A stretch of 64,000 bases of DNA, taken from contig CM035413.1 in NCBI GenBank assembly GCA_020310875.1, forward strand, positions 181,976,085 through 182,040,084. The letters are read 5' to 3'. The stretch is from Ceratopteris richardii. Taxonomy: Eukaryota > Streptophyta > Polypodiopsida > Polypodiales > Pteridaceae. A program made the translations under genes and the position numbers. Below are positions 45,244 through 55,600 of this stretch, piece by piece. The notes under the pieces were generated by a model. The model was not told the DNA's origin. It saw only the letters and a program-made list of their open reading frames with translations, and made no database searches. Position 1 is the stretch's first letter; every line of letters begins with the position of its first letter.

Positions 45244-47173
45244 CTATTATGGTTGGATCGGTGGCCGGATGACCGGTATGAGGTTCAAAAATTTGGGTGG
45301 AAGTGTTGGATGTGGGTAAAGGGAAGGATGTAAAAACGGAGGTGTGTATAATGGTTTCGTGATGGGTGGATATCAGTTGTTCAGGAGGAATAGTGGAGAA
45401 GGGTTCTGAAGGGTGGATGGAAGGTGGCAGTGGAGATGGTACGTGTGTAATTTCCTCTTGTTCGTCAGTGGGACTCGGGTTCGTCATGTGAACATCCTCT
45501 GAAATTATAGTAGGCAAGGCGGTAGAGGCTTCCATTTGAATCATTTTCCCGCGTCGTGGCCGTGTATCAATTCTTCGTTGATCATAGACAGGGTTTTCCT
45601 GATAGACCATTGTCCTCAATGCTTCCCCGATCCCACATGTCTCTGCCAATAGATTCAATGATTCCACAAAGTGTGAGTCGACATTCTCGGTTTGAAGCAT
45701 CTGGTTTACTAGAGCTCTATTCGCCTCTTCTGTCATCTTATGTCTTCTCTGTACCTGCTTGATTGTCTTGTACAGCCGTCTGAGTTGTGCTGTGTAGGCA
45801 GGGGCCTCCTCTTCACTGTCTTCCGGGTCATTTCTTTGTGCACCTTCCTGAACTTGTGTGTTTGGGTCATGAGGATGTTGTGCCACTTCTTCCCCATGTA
45901 CTCTGCTCGTCTCGCCCCGTGGCTGTTCTCTTTGGGCTGATGCACCCGGATCCACATTGTCAAGGGAGTCTTCACTATCGGATAGGGGGACCGTCTGCAG
46001 GAATCTTTCAAAATCGAAGTTTGGATCTTCTGTGAAGGTGGCCATAGATGCAAACTCTACATCGGTAGGTAGTGGAGGGGCGGATGGAACGGGTTGTACC
46101 ACCTCCCTAGCTTGAACTCCTTGAAGATGGATCGTGAAAGGTGTGACCTGAGCTTCTGGTCCGGGAGAAGCTTCGGTCGTGGCTTCTTGAGGGATCGTTA
46201 CCTGGGAGAGCGATCCACGCATTCGTTTTGCAGGCTGGCTCCCTGACTTCCGCCCTTTGAACAGTTCCAGGTGTGCATACTTTAGGGCTCGGGCAACTGG
46301 CACATCATATGCAAGACATCTGTAGATGATTCTTGTCAGCGCACCACAACCATGTAAAGTGGGCTTCCTCACTCCCCGCTTGCCTGCCTCATACACTTGG
46401 TCTAAGATCCATACCGGCATCTTAATGGGCAAGCTTCCAGTCTCTACTAGATATAGCCCATACCATATTTTCTTGTGAGGTTGAGTGAAACGGTCCTGCG
46501 CGGGGAATGCGAAGTGTTGGAGGCACATCCGCAAGGGTATGGCGATGTTGGGGGTGAGGGCGCACATTTCTTTTAGTTTCTTGATCCTATTGCTTTTCAT
46601 CGATTCCGGTATCAAGGGGTCGCGGTCAGAAGGGACATGCGTGCCATACATCTGAAGTGCTTCCCTGATTAAAGTCACATTCAATTCGAACTTCCTCATT
46701 TCCTCCAGATTTGACAAGGAGGGCACCCAAAATGTGCCTGAATGATCCTTATCCCCTGTCGGCTTCAGCGTAGCAATTAGGTAATAGCACCTGAGGAAAT
46801 CTGGTTTAGGCAGAGCTGCACTGAAATAAGTTTGTAATCCTGCTTTTTGCCAGATATCTTGAAGTGGAGCTGCATTTTGCAATGCTTCGAATTCTCGTGA
46901 GAAGAATTGGAAGATCCACCACACTCCTCCACATTCCATCTTGGATTCCCAGATGTGATCCGCGTCTCCCAAATCTCCTGGCATCTCATTGAACCAGTGA
47001 GAATGCCCCTTTACTCTTTCGGTTAGGCCATTTGGTGGATCTGGAATAGGAATCCTCCGCACATTCACGAACTCCTCAGGCCGGGCTGTTGGTGGGGCCT
47101 CCACCGGCATGGCATCCCAATTGATTGGAGCACCAGATCCTGCCTGAGAGCTTGTGCCTGTCGCTGTTGCCAT
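45158..47173 (-). CDS. ORF A of G2: retroelement-associated protein, unknown function
   Basis: The ATG at 47173 begins a 671-codon frame. Residues ~15-310 form a folded-looking, Trp/Tyr-rich domain (GVWWIFQFFSREFEAL near 88, then CYYLIATLKPTGDKDHSGTF, then an IWYGLYLVETGSLPIKMPVW stretch and GALTRIIYRCLAYDVP). Its style resembles the N-terminal domain of the G1 3' ORF and the putative plant transposon protein domain of Athila-like elements, but similarity is weak. A low-complexity Pro/Glu/Ser region with a short helical, possibly coiled segment (~465-525) follows. The 3' end overlaps ORF B in a different frame. About 230 bp separate it from the disrupted protease-like ORF upstream. Confidence 0.78.
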   Translation of the reverse strand: MATATGTSSQAGSGAPINWDAMPVEAPPTARPEEFVNVRRIPIPDPPNGLTERVKGHSHWFNEMPGDLGDADHIWESKMECGGVWWIFQFFSREFEALQNAAPLQDIWQKAGLQTYFSAALPKPDFLRCYYLIATLKPTGDKDHSGTFWVPSLSNLEEMRKFELNVTLIREALQMYGTHVPSDRDPLIPESMKSNRIKKLKEMCALTPNIAIPLRMCLQHFAFPAQDRFTQPHKKIWYGLYLVETGSLPIKMPVWILDQVYEAGKRGVRKPTLHGCGALTRIIYRCLAYDVPVARALKYAHLELFKGRKSGSQPAKRMRGSLSQVTIPQEATTEASPGPEAQVTPFTIHLQGVQAREVVQPVPSAPPLPTDVEFASMATFTEDPNFDFERFLQTVPLSDSEDSLDNVDPGASAQREQPRGETSRVHGEEVAQHPHDPNTQVQEGAQRNDPEDSEEEAPAYTAQLRRLYKTIKQVQRRHKMTEEANRALVNQMLQTENVDSHFVESLNLLAETCGIGEALRTMVYQENPVYDQRRIDTRPRRGKMIQMEASTALPTIISEDVHMTNPSPTDEQEEITHVPSPLPPSIHPSEPFSTIPPEQLISTHHETIIHTSVFTSFPLPTSNTSTQIFEPHTGHPATDPTIIGHPSHLPALGQPLANSQTSSHPFPFTHT

Positions 47174-47403
47174 GAGAGTAGGTTGCTTATCTGCTGGAAG
47201 ACGAAAGGCACATTAGTGTTGCATAGGAAACAAGATGTAATGGTGTTCCCTTCACAATACTAACATGACAATCCCGGAGGTCAGTGGTTAGTGGTGAAGT
47301 GTTTGTGATAGGTGTGAGTGGTGATTAAAGGTCAGTGTCATCCTAGATGCATACTTTGGTTATGCAATGGGCTCGGAATGCTCCTGTGTTAGTGTGGACG
47401 GAT

Positions 47404-47588
47404 TTACAGAATAGGGTCAGGGGGTTTAGTACACAGTTTAATTCTCCACACTTTGATAGAGGAGTCGTAGCTCTTAGAGCTAAAGACAGGTGAAGATTTC
47501 TGTATGAGAGTGTGATGTAATTGGGACCTTTTGGGTACCCATTTCCAGACATTCCTAGGGTTGATGGAAGTGGGGATAGTGAGAGGTG
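47404..47588 (-). pseudogene. 3' end of the second protease-like ORF of G2, cut off by element N
   Basis: In the frame of the ORF at 51553-52695, sequence left of element N stays open for about 60 codons to a TAA near 47404. It contains another Trp-Val-Pro-Lys motif like those at the C-terminus of the right-hand piece. The 5-bp AGGTG at 47584-47588 is the target duplication. Confidence 0.75.
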
Positions 47589-47777
47589 TGTTGGGGATGT
47601 AAGGGTCATGTGACCTTACCCCCATATTCATATATATACATCATATATAGAGCATTGCCTCAAGAGAGATCATTATGTGGGTTTCGAGGCTCCCACGCAT
47701 ATCCGCGCGTCGTTCCTCTCTTCTCTCTCCCTCCATCTCCTCCTTCTTCCTCTTGTTCGGCACACCGAACCCTTTCA
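47589..47777 (+). repeat. 5' LTR of N
   Basis: 189 bp, identical to 51364-51552 by direct comparison. It contains a TATATATACATCATATATAG region that may serve as TATA box and a CT-rich tail. Confidence 0.96.
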
Positions 47778-47778
47778 T

Positions 47779-47790
47779 TGGTATCAGAGC
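47779..47790 (+). promoter_or_regulatory. Primer binding site of N
   Basis: TGGTATCAGAGC, the perfect 12-base complement of the plant initiator Met tRNA 3' end, one base after the LTR. Confidence 0.93.
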
Positions 47791-47793
47791 ATG

Positions 47794-49506
47794 CTGAAGG
47801 CTTGTGTGCAATAAGCTTCAATGGAAGCTTAGGTGAGAAGAGGTAGAAGTGCAGGTCGGCATCTCTTGATAGCTGTTCAGTATTTCGGTCATAACTCGAG
47901 CTAGGAAGCTCGGATTGACGCGTTTTAAAGTTCTGTGCGTAGCTAACATAGAGAGCTACAACTTCACAGAAGGGCGCAAAACCTGGTTCGGATTTCTGAA
48001 GTGCCGAAAATTCAAAAAACGCAGAGAATTGTAGAAGGCGAATCTACATTGAGTAGGACAGCAGGTCGGTTTTTTTGTCATAACTTGAGTTCTACAGCTC
48101 GGAATGCAATGATTCAACTTGCTACTCGTAGCTTGAAAAGTTAGCTACAATTTTGTAGAAGAACTCAGATTCAGATTCCCAATGCAAGGTCACCGAAATT
48201 GCAAAATACAGAGCAGTACTGTTGCAAGTGAAAGTGAAATTGACAGCAGGTGCTTATTTTGAGCATATCTTGAGCTACGCACCTCCGATTGAGGTGTTCT
48301 TTATGTCGTTACGTAGCCAAGAAGCAGATCTTCAAGTTTGCTGAAGACCAAAAATTCAGATTCAGAGGTTATCACCTCTGAAACAGCAAAACACAGAGCA
48401 GTACAGTTTTGCCCAAACAACCCTAATTGCACTTGGAGGTTGAATTTGCTTTGGAACTTCTTCGAGAGAGAATTTTTGGTGTGCAAGCTCTTATTTTCAG
48501 AGCTTCAAGACATTGTACATGTATGATCATTGTGGTAGCTCCTCCATATGAGAGTAGAGCATGATCTTGTCATGTGTTTGACATGTAAGATGACATTGTG
48601 GTATACTCTTTTTGAGGTTTATGTCATCATGAGTTCGATCATGGATGTATAGTGGCATTGTGGTCTATATCTTGCTTATGCCACTTGGTTATGGATTTAC
48701 TTGCCGATTGCACATACTTTTATGAGAGTTGATTTTGGATCTTGTTTGGTACTTGTATCTTTTGTTTTCTTTGCAGGTACATGATCCAGATTGGAGCCTC
48801 AGTTACACGTTTGTTTGTCACCGTTATTAGCATTTGGTCATTGATTGATATATATTTGCCAGTGTGATTCTTGGCTTATGTGGATGGTGATTCCCACATG
48901 GTTATTTTGGTTCTAGAGTCCATTTTACAAAGGAGATGCTGCCGAAATTTCGACAGCTTTTATGCTAGAAGGAGCTCTAGTGGATCTTGAAGCTTGTGTG
49001 ATAGCTTTGGATCATTGATTATCTCCATTCAGTTGGACTTGGTCACACATTATTCGTGATAGGTTGGACCATCTTGCAGGATTTATTCTTGAGTGGGAGT
49101 TGTATTGCCATTGTATTGGCGTGTATTGCCATTAGTTTTTTGGCACATGTAGTTGCCATTATCTTCTTGATTTATATCAGTGACAGGTGGTGACAGATTA
49201 TTCATTGTTCTTTGCTGATTGGTTATCTTGTTTGATTGCTCAGTTTACAGGGGATACTCTGTCGAAATTTTCCCAGGATTCTTTCACATCTACTTGGTCA
49301 CTTTGGAGACTTGGTGAGCAGGCTTATGCTCATGGTTTTATATGCATGCTAGATGCATGGTTATGTGACAGGTGGTTCACATGGTTTTCTTCTCCAGTGA
49401 GACATATGTGATGTGAGTTATGCATATGGATATGCAGCTGTGATCCTATTTAGGATAGAGTATTGTTTCTAGTCTCTTATTACATTGCTAGTCTTGGATT
49501 GCCAGC
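47794..49506 (+). other. N leader with three degenerate ~180-bp modules
   Basis: The 1.7-kb untranslated leader contains three related blocks starting near 47887, 48077 and 48261. Each has a (G)TCATAACT(C/T)GAG or GCATATCTTGAG core, then AGCTCGGA/CTCCGATT, GTAGCTA and a tail mentioning ACAGAGCAGTAC or AATTC. A similar module occurs in the e0 LTR and in the G2 leader. No coding sequence is supported. Confidence 0.7.
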
Positions 49507-51255
49507 ATGGTGTCTTCTCGATTCGATGGTACTGACTTTCCGAGATGGAAAGCTCAGATGTGGCATACATTGGTTCGTGCAGGGTTACACATGTATGTGC
49601 ATAGAGATGCACAGAGGCCTCGTGACATGCCCGACCATGTATGGATGGATATGGATGCATTGGCCAGCTCCACTATCCGATTACAGCTTGTGGATTCTAT
49701 ATATGAGTCTGTTATGTATGAGGAGACGAGTAGTGCATTATGGCAGAGACTACATGATATGTATGCGAGTCCATTGACTCATGTGAGACATAGATCACAT
49801 CGACGACTTGGATGTTGGCACTGTGGTCATGAGGGCCATATTCGACGATGTTGCTTCAGGCGGATGCGACGACGATGTCAGAGATATGCACGTGATGCAG
49901 ATCAGGTAGTGGTTTCAGGAGATTCTATGGTAGTTGATTATGCTAGTGATGGAGATATCACTTTCTCCTATGGTTCATCTCATGATTCCTCTTGCTCATT
50001 AGATAGCACACATATGGTTTGGTTGCTTGATGCATTAGCTACTTTTCATGTTACTCCACATCGTGAGTGGTTTTGTCGATTCTCAGGTGAGAGTCGTGGA
50101 TGTGTGCACATGCCTGATGGTACGACATATGATATTGAGGGTGCAGGAGATGTATGCCTTATGCTACCTAGTGGAGCATCACTTATACTCAGACATGTAC
50201 GTTATGTGCCTTCATTCCCTATGAGCTTGATTTCAGTTAGCCAGTTACAGGAGAGCAGATGTTATGCATTCCTTGGTGAGCATCATTTTCAGTTGCAGTT
50301 GGGACAGCTTATGCTTGTCAGAGGTGCCAGGATTGGGCACATGTATCCACTGCAGGTACTTCATGTGAGAGACAGTCTCGTCTCAGTGGGAGTTCAGCCT
50401 TATGTGCGATATGAGACTCGTCATGTCTCATTTTGTCGATCTATAGATAGGTCTATGGACATTTTTGATGCACATGTATGGCATGATTTAGATGCTCAGA
50501 TGGATGCACATGTAGAGCACGTTTTGGATGCTCATGATGCTTATATAGAGCATGGTTTGGTTGATCATATGGATGCTCATATGGAGCACACTTTGGATGA
50601 TCAGTTGGATGCTTTAGAGCATGATGTGGATGCTCATGTAGAGCATTGTGATGATACTCACTTAGAGTTAGATCATCAGATGGATCTTGGTGTTGATGCT
50701 GTGCAGTCAGCTCATGTGGAGCATGATGATACACTTGGTGTGGTAGAGCACGATAGCTCTCATGATACACAGTGTATGGTAGAGCATATTAGCTCTCATG
50801 ATGCACAGCTAGATACATCCTTGGTTGTGAGCATGGCTGATTTAGATGCTGAGGAGTCAGCAGTTATGCAGTCATTCTTGGATTCGCTCATGCCAGATGT
50901 TGACATAGATATGTCAGGACATGTTGGTCTTGATGATGGTGCTTTGGATGCCTTGGATATAGGCATGGCTGACATACTTAGGTTAGCCAGGATAGCACAT
51001 GTTTCGTCAGCATTTGGGAGTCTGATGTACGAGTTATTATGCTCGAGACCAGACATTGCAGTTGCTATTGGAGCATTTGCACTTGGAGTTGTCAGTCGTT
51101 CGATGATTGACACAGGCATAGAGCGAGTGGGAGCTTTGCAGGAACTTCATCAGTTCTTGCATCAGTCATATGTGAGCTCGACTCTTGTCGATATGAGTCT
51201 AGAGCAGTTTGAGGTGCATGGATACACCTTGTTCGAGGCGGTTGGTGTAGGCTGA
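49507..51255 (+). CDS. N ORF: copia-derived Gag/protease-like protein with Asp/His-rich repeats
   Basis: ATG at 49507, stop at 51253-51255, 582 codons without interruption. Residues 1-95 resemble copia gag (FDGTDFPRWKAQM; SSALWQRLHDMY). A CCHC knuckle CWHCGHEGHIRRCC is at ~98-111. Residues ~175-255 match the copia protease region (LLDALATFHVTPHREWF ... VRYVPSFPMSLISVSQL), but the DSGA active site reads DALA, so it is probably inactive. Residues ~315-450 are tandem D-A-H-x-E-H-type repeats. Near 510, FGSLMYELLCSRPDIAVAIG recalls the RT/RNase H junction of copia elements. Integrase and RT are absent. It presumably supplies or competes in particle assembly and depends on another element for enzymes (inference). 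Confidence 0.85.
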   Translation: MVSSRFDGTDFPRWKAQMWHTLVRAGLHMYVHRDAQRPRDMPDHVWMDMDALASSTIRLQLVDSIYESVMYEETSSALWQRLHDMYASPLTHVRHRSHRRLGCWHCGHEGHIRRCCFRRMRRRCQRYARDADQVVVSGDSMVVDYASDGDITFSYGSSHDSSCSLDSTHMVWLLDALATFHVTPHREWFCRFSGESRGCVHMPDGTTYDIEGAGDVCLMLPSGASLILRHVRYVPSFPMSLISVSQLQESRCYAFLGEHHFQLQLGQLMLVRGARIGHMYPLQVLHVRDSLVSVGVQPYVRYETRHVSFCRSIDRSMDIFDAHVWHDLDAQMDAHVEHVLDAHDAYIEHGLVDHMDAHMEHTLDDQLDALEHDVDAHVEHCDDTHLELDHQMDLGVDAVQSAHVEHDDTLGVVEHDSSHDTQCMVEHISSHDAQLDTSLVVSMADLDAEESAVMQSFLDSLMPDVDIDMSGHVGLDDGALDALDIGMADILRLARIAHVSSAFGSLMYELLCSRPDIAVAIGAFALGVVSRSMIDTGIERVGALQELHQFLHQSYVSSTLVDMSLEQFEVHGYTLFEAVGVG

Positions 51256-51363
51256 TCTGGTATGGGTAGAGATCCGGACTCTTCCTGTACATTACTGTAT
51301 AGTCCTACATCATTCTTTGTATATGTTACCACTTATGGTCACATTGACCCTTAAGTGGGAGAT

Positions 51364-51552
51364 TGTTGGGGATGTAAGGGTCATGTGACCTTACCCCCAT
51401 ATTCATATATATACATCATATATAGAGCATTGCCTCAAGAGAGATCATTATGTGGGTTTCGAGGCTCCCACGCATATCCGCGCGTCGTTCCTCTCTTCTC
51501 TCTCCCTCCATCTCCTCCTTCTTCCTCTTGTTCGGCACACCGAACCCTTTCA
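51364..51552 (+). repeat. 3' LTR of N
   Basis: 189 bp, identical to the left LTR. It is preceded by a short purine tract containing AAGTGGG and followed by the AGGTG duplication. Confidence 0.96.
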
Positions 51553-52695
51553 AGGTGTAGGTATCTTTTGATTTTCTGAGTTGTTGGCCACGAGTGCTTG
51601 TGAAAGTTGCTTCATCCTAGTGCCTGAAGGTGAAGTAATTTGGGCTTGTAAGCAAGCCTTGGGCACCCATATCTGTCTAGCATTAGGGGTAGCCTTCATT
51701 GACCGCTTAGGGACCCAAATAGAAATGGTATGCCTTTGGGTTATCCTAGGGGGCTTCTTCACTTCGTTCCTTGACGGTGAGGCTCGTTTCTTGTCTTCTT
51801 GAGAGTCTGCTATTAGAGTTGTGGGTTTTCCATCCTTGCGTATCCAGATCTGCTTCGCGCCCCGAGGTGCTCTGTGTTGCACGGGTTGGTGCTTCTGCCT
51901 CTTGATCAGCAGTCTCCTTCGTGTCAAGTGATGTTTGGTCTGCTCGTCTAGGATCTTCTTTGGATCAGTTAGGAACTCCTTATTGGCTCCTGTACCTTCA
52001 GTAAGATTGACACTCCTCTGCACCATAGAAGTTTGTACAAGAACAACATTGTTATCTTCATGTGGATTCCTGGAGGGATCAGGAGTTGGTGCCTGTTCTA
52101 TTGGTTTGAGTGCTTGATTTTCTAATTCAATCGTGAGACGGCTTTGGCCCACCCAAGCCTGAAGAAGTCCACTTCTTAGGTTGAGGTTGACTGCGTGATC
52201 ATAGATCCAGTCTTGGCCTAAGACAAGAGGTTCGGTCAGATCCTCGTCTTCACACACTAGCACTTTTGCTGGCATGAGGACCTCTTGTATGTAGAGGGGA
52301 AGATTCACCTCTCCCATGCAAGGGGTTTCAACACCTCCTAATCCTATCAGATATGCTTCTAGGGGTTTTACCTCCAATTGCAGCTGCTGGCAATACGAAA
52401 GCCGAACTGCACTTGTGGCTGCTCCTGAATCAATTAATGCTCTCACGCTTGTGCTGCGGTCTCTTTGTCCTATTTCTAGGGTCACAAAAGGTCGTCGGTC
52501 CACTATCTTATGGGTACGTTCACCTGCAGTCTCACACATGGCCATGTGATAGCCTGGAGACTCTTGAGTGTCAGTCATAGGCTCATCCCTCCCTTGTCTC
52601 CTCAACTTCATTCGTCTGATACGCTCTAAGGCCTCTGCCTGTGCTTCTTCTCGAATTCGTTTTTCCTCCTTTTTACGTTGCTTAGCAGTATTGAG
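51553..52695 (-). pseudogene. Second retropepsin-like ORF of G2 (PR2), split by element N
   Basis: The frame begins directly after the pol TGA (52698-52696) in the same phase; the first ATG is at 52611. Numbered from that Met, residues ~40-148 look like an aspartic protease of the retropepsin type: RPFVTLEIGQ, then ALIDSGAATSAVR (catalytic Asp 61), LIGLGG near 88, and PLVLGQDWIYDH at 128-139 (the usual LG-x-D/P-W/F-L segment). The ~28 codons between TGA and Met are Lys/Glu-rich and helical. The C-terminal half is basic, with repeated IW(V/I)(P/R)K motifs. Element N cuts it after about 353 codons; the remaining ~60 codons are at 47404-47588. The insertion is the only lesion seen. G2 pol has its own protease, so this is a second one. 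Confidence 0.8.
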
Positions 52696-55600
52696 TCAGC
52701 TTAGCATTTCCTCCGTGAGGGGTTCCTGATAAAGCTTGACTCTGCATCCGCTAATATAGTTTGGGAGGACATCCCCCTCTAAAGTGGCTAGTTGTACTGC
52801 TCCACTCGTGGAGATCCTATTAATGATCATAGGTCCGTAGCCTCTCTTTTCTAGCTTTCTTGCGTGTTGTTTCAATGTGTAGACTAAAACTAGATCTCCT
52901 GCTTTCAAGCCCTTATCCTTCACATGGGCATCAAAGTATGCCTTTTGCCGTTTCTTTGTAGCATAGATGCCTGCTGCTGCTCGTAGCCTCGTCTCACCTA
53001 AACGCTCTAGATCCAAGATCCTAGAGGACAACTCATGTCCATTCCACTCATGCTCTTGTGCTACTCTTAAAGCTCGGATTAGGAAATCTAATGGTAGCAC
53101 CGCATTCTGTCCGAAGACCATCTGAAATGGGGTGGCATTGAGTACGGTTTTGTAGGCAACTCGGTATGTCCAAACAGCATGATGAAGTTGTTTGTCCCAA
53201 TCAGAGCGTTTATTATTTACAAGTTTCGTCAATACATTACACAGGATCTTATTCGTGCTTTCGGCTTGTCCGTTAGCTTGTGGATGATAGGGTGCAGACT
53301 TCTTATGTGTCACCATGAATTCTTGAAGGAGATTTTCAATGACCTCATTCAAGAAGTGCGTACCTCTATCACTAACCAACTCTATTGGTAACCCATATCT
53401 AGTGAACACATTTTCGAATAAGAACTTAGCCGTCGTTTGAGCATCATTCTTTGTCGTGGCTTTTACTTCCACCCACTTTGTAAGGTAATCTGTGGCTACA
53501 ATAATGTATTCTGCATGGGAGTTTCTAGCTGGGGGGTTGATGGGACCTACAAAGTCTATACCCCACTTTGAAAATGCACGTCCTCCCATCATTGGCCTTA
53601 AAGGCATTTCATCTTTTCTTATCGGATATTGGGCACGTTGGCATGTGTCACAACTCTTCACATAAGTATGTGCGTCCATATGAAGAGTGGGCCACCAAAG
53701 TCCTGAGAATAGAATGGTCTTAATTACTCTGTCAGGCCCAAAGTGTCCACCTGCAGCACCGCTGTGTGCAGTTTCTAAGACTTTCAAATAGTCTGATTCA
53801 TGAACGCACAGTCTTAGGTAACCATCTTTGCCTCTTCGATATAGGTTGTCTCCTACTAAGGCATAGTCTTGAGCCTCTTGCTCCATGCTCCGTTCTCTTG
53901 CAAGACTAGCCTGATTGGGTAATGTTCCCGATCTCATGAACTCGACCAATGGAGCACTCCAATCTGGGATTAATGACACGTGATAAAGAGTGGCATGGTC
54001 CACTGGGGGTCTCTTCTGGCACACTGGACAATTGTGGATCCACTCTTGTATTTCTTTGTCCATGCTAGGCCAATACACTCCTAAACGTTTTAGATTCTGC
54101 AATGTTCGTTGTTTAGGGTAGTGATTCCCTAGTAGTCCCTCATGGGCTTGTTGCAACCAACTAGCGTGTTCATCATCCTCGACACAACAAGCTAATACGC
54201 CCTCGGTATCTTGCTTGTACATACTTCCGGCCAATATTTGATACTTTAGCGATTTTACAATTTCCTCTTTGCTTGTTTTAACATTTTTATTTGCAGGCCC
54301 GAAGGTTAGGACTGGGACCAACTTATTTGCCCATTTAGGAACAACTTCTAAATTGAACAGATAAGCATCGGGCAATTCATCAGACACTCCTTGCGGTGGC
54401 TCTCCGGAAGTGATGCGAGAAAGATGGTCTGCCCTAAGATGGGTTCTACCTTTCCTGACAACAACTTCAAAGTCGTATTCCATTAGTAAGAGGAACCATC
54501 TTACTAAGCGGCCTGTATTGCAAGGTTTATTGACCAAATATAGTAAAGCTTGATGATCAGTGAAAAACTTGAATTTATTGGCCAATAGATAGTGTCTAAA
54601 CTTCTTCACAGCATATACCATACCTAAGCCTTCTCTTTCCGTTGTGGTATAATTTTGTTCAGCTACATTTAATTGCCTACTAGCATATGCTATCGACAAA
54701 TCTAGGTTTCCTTCACCTGTGGGTTGTGCTAGCACACATCCTATTGCATGATTTGAGGCATCTACATGGACATGAAAGGGTTTGCTCCAATCCGGAGTAG
54801 TCAATATTGGTGCTGTGCACAAACGTCTCTTCAGCTCGTTGAAGGAAGTCTCGCATTCCTCACTCCACTCAAAATTTGTTAACAACCCATAAAGAGGTTT
54901 AGCTATGATGGCATACATGTGGATAAACCTACGGTAATATCCACAATGGCCCATAAAGGCTTGTACCTCTTTAACATTCCTTGGTCTGGGCAACTCTGCT
55001 ATTGCTCTTACCTTGTCTTCATCTGTTGAAATTCCATTCTTAGAAACAATGTGACCTAAGATCTTACCTTGTGGTACCATAAACACACACTTCTCTGGAT
55101 TCAGACACACTCGATAATCTCTACACTTGTTGAAGATTTGCCTGAGCTCAGGGATGTGGTAACTTCTCTCTTGGGAATGAGCGCATAAATCATCCACATA
55201 TACTTCTAAGCTCTTTCGCAAGAACTCTTTGAAGACATGACACATGAGTCTTTGGAATGTTGCAGGTGCATTGGTGAGCCCAAATGGCATCACACGAAAT
55301 GCAAAGATTCCCCATTCTGTGGCAAAGGCCGTTTTGTGTTGATCTTCGGGGGCAATGGCTACTTGGTTGTAACCTGAAAATCCATCAAGGAAGCTGTAAA
55401 CTTCCTTGCCTGCAACACGCTCCAATAGATGTTCGGTGATTGGAAGTGGATAACTATCTTGGATCGTAGCGGCATTAACTTTTTTAAGGTTAATGCACAC
55501 TCGCAATTTCCCATTCTTCTTGGGCACCACTACAATGGGGGACACCCATTCAGTGTGCTCAATCTCATAGATGAATCCAGCTTCAATCAGCCTGTCAATT

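Larger units (their letters stand above)
47589..51552 (+). mobile_element. Element N: non-autonomous copia derivative with intact gag-like ORF
   Basis: Identical 189-bp LTRs (47589-47777 and 51364-51552; TGTTGGGG...CCTTTCA) are flanked by AGGTG (47584-47588 and 51553-51557). An initiator-Met primer site follows the left LTR, and a GTGGG-type polypurine tract ending GATTG precedes the right LTR. At 3964 bp it lacks integrase and RT but keeps one 582-codon ORF. Identical LTRs mean very recent insertion. It interrupts the second protease-like ORF of G2 on the opposite strand. Confidence 0.95.

Noticed and set aside
50453-50770. 105-codon minus-strand frame opposite the Asp/His repeats of N
   Set aside because: The repeat codons read open on both strands; the plus-strand frame has gag and zinc-knuckle homology.
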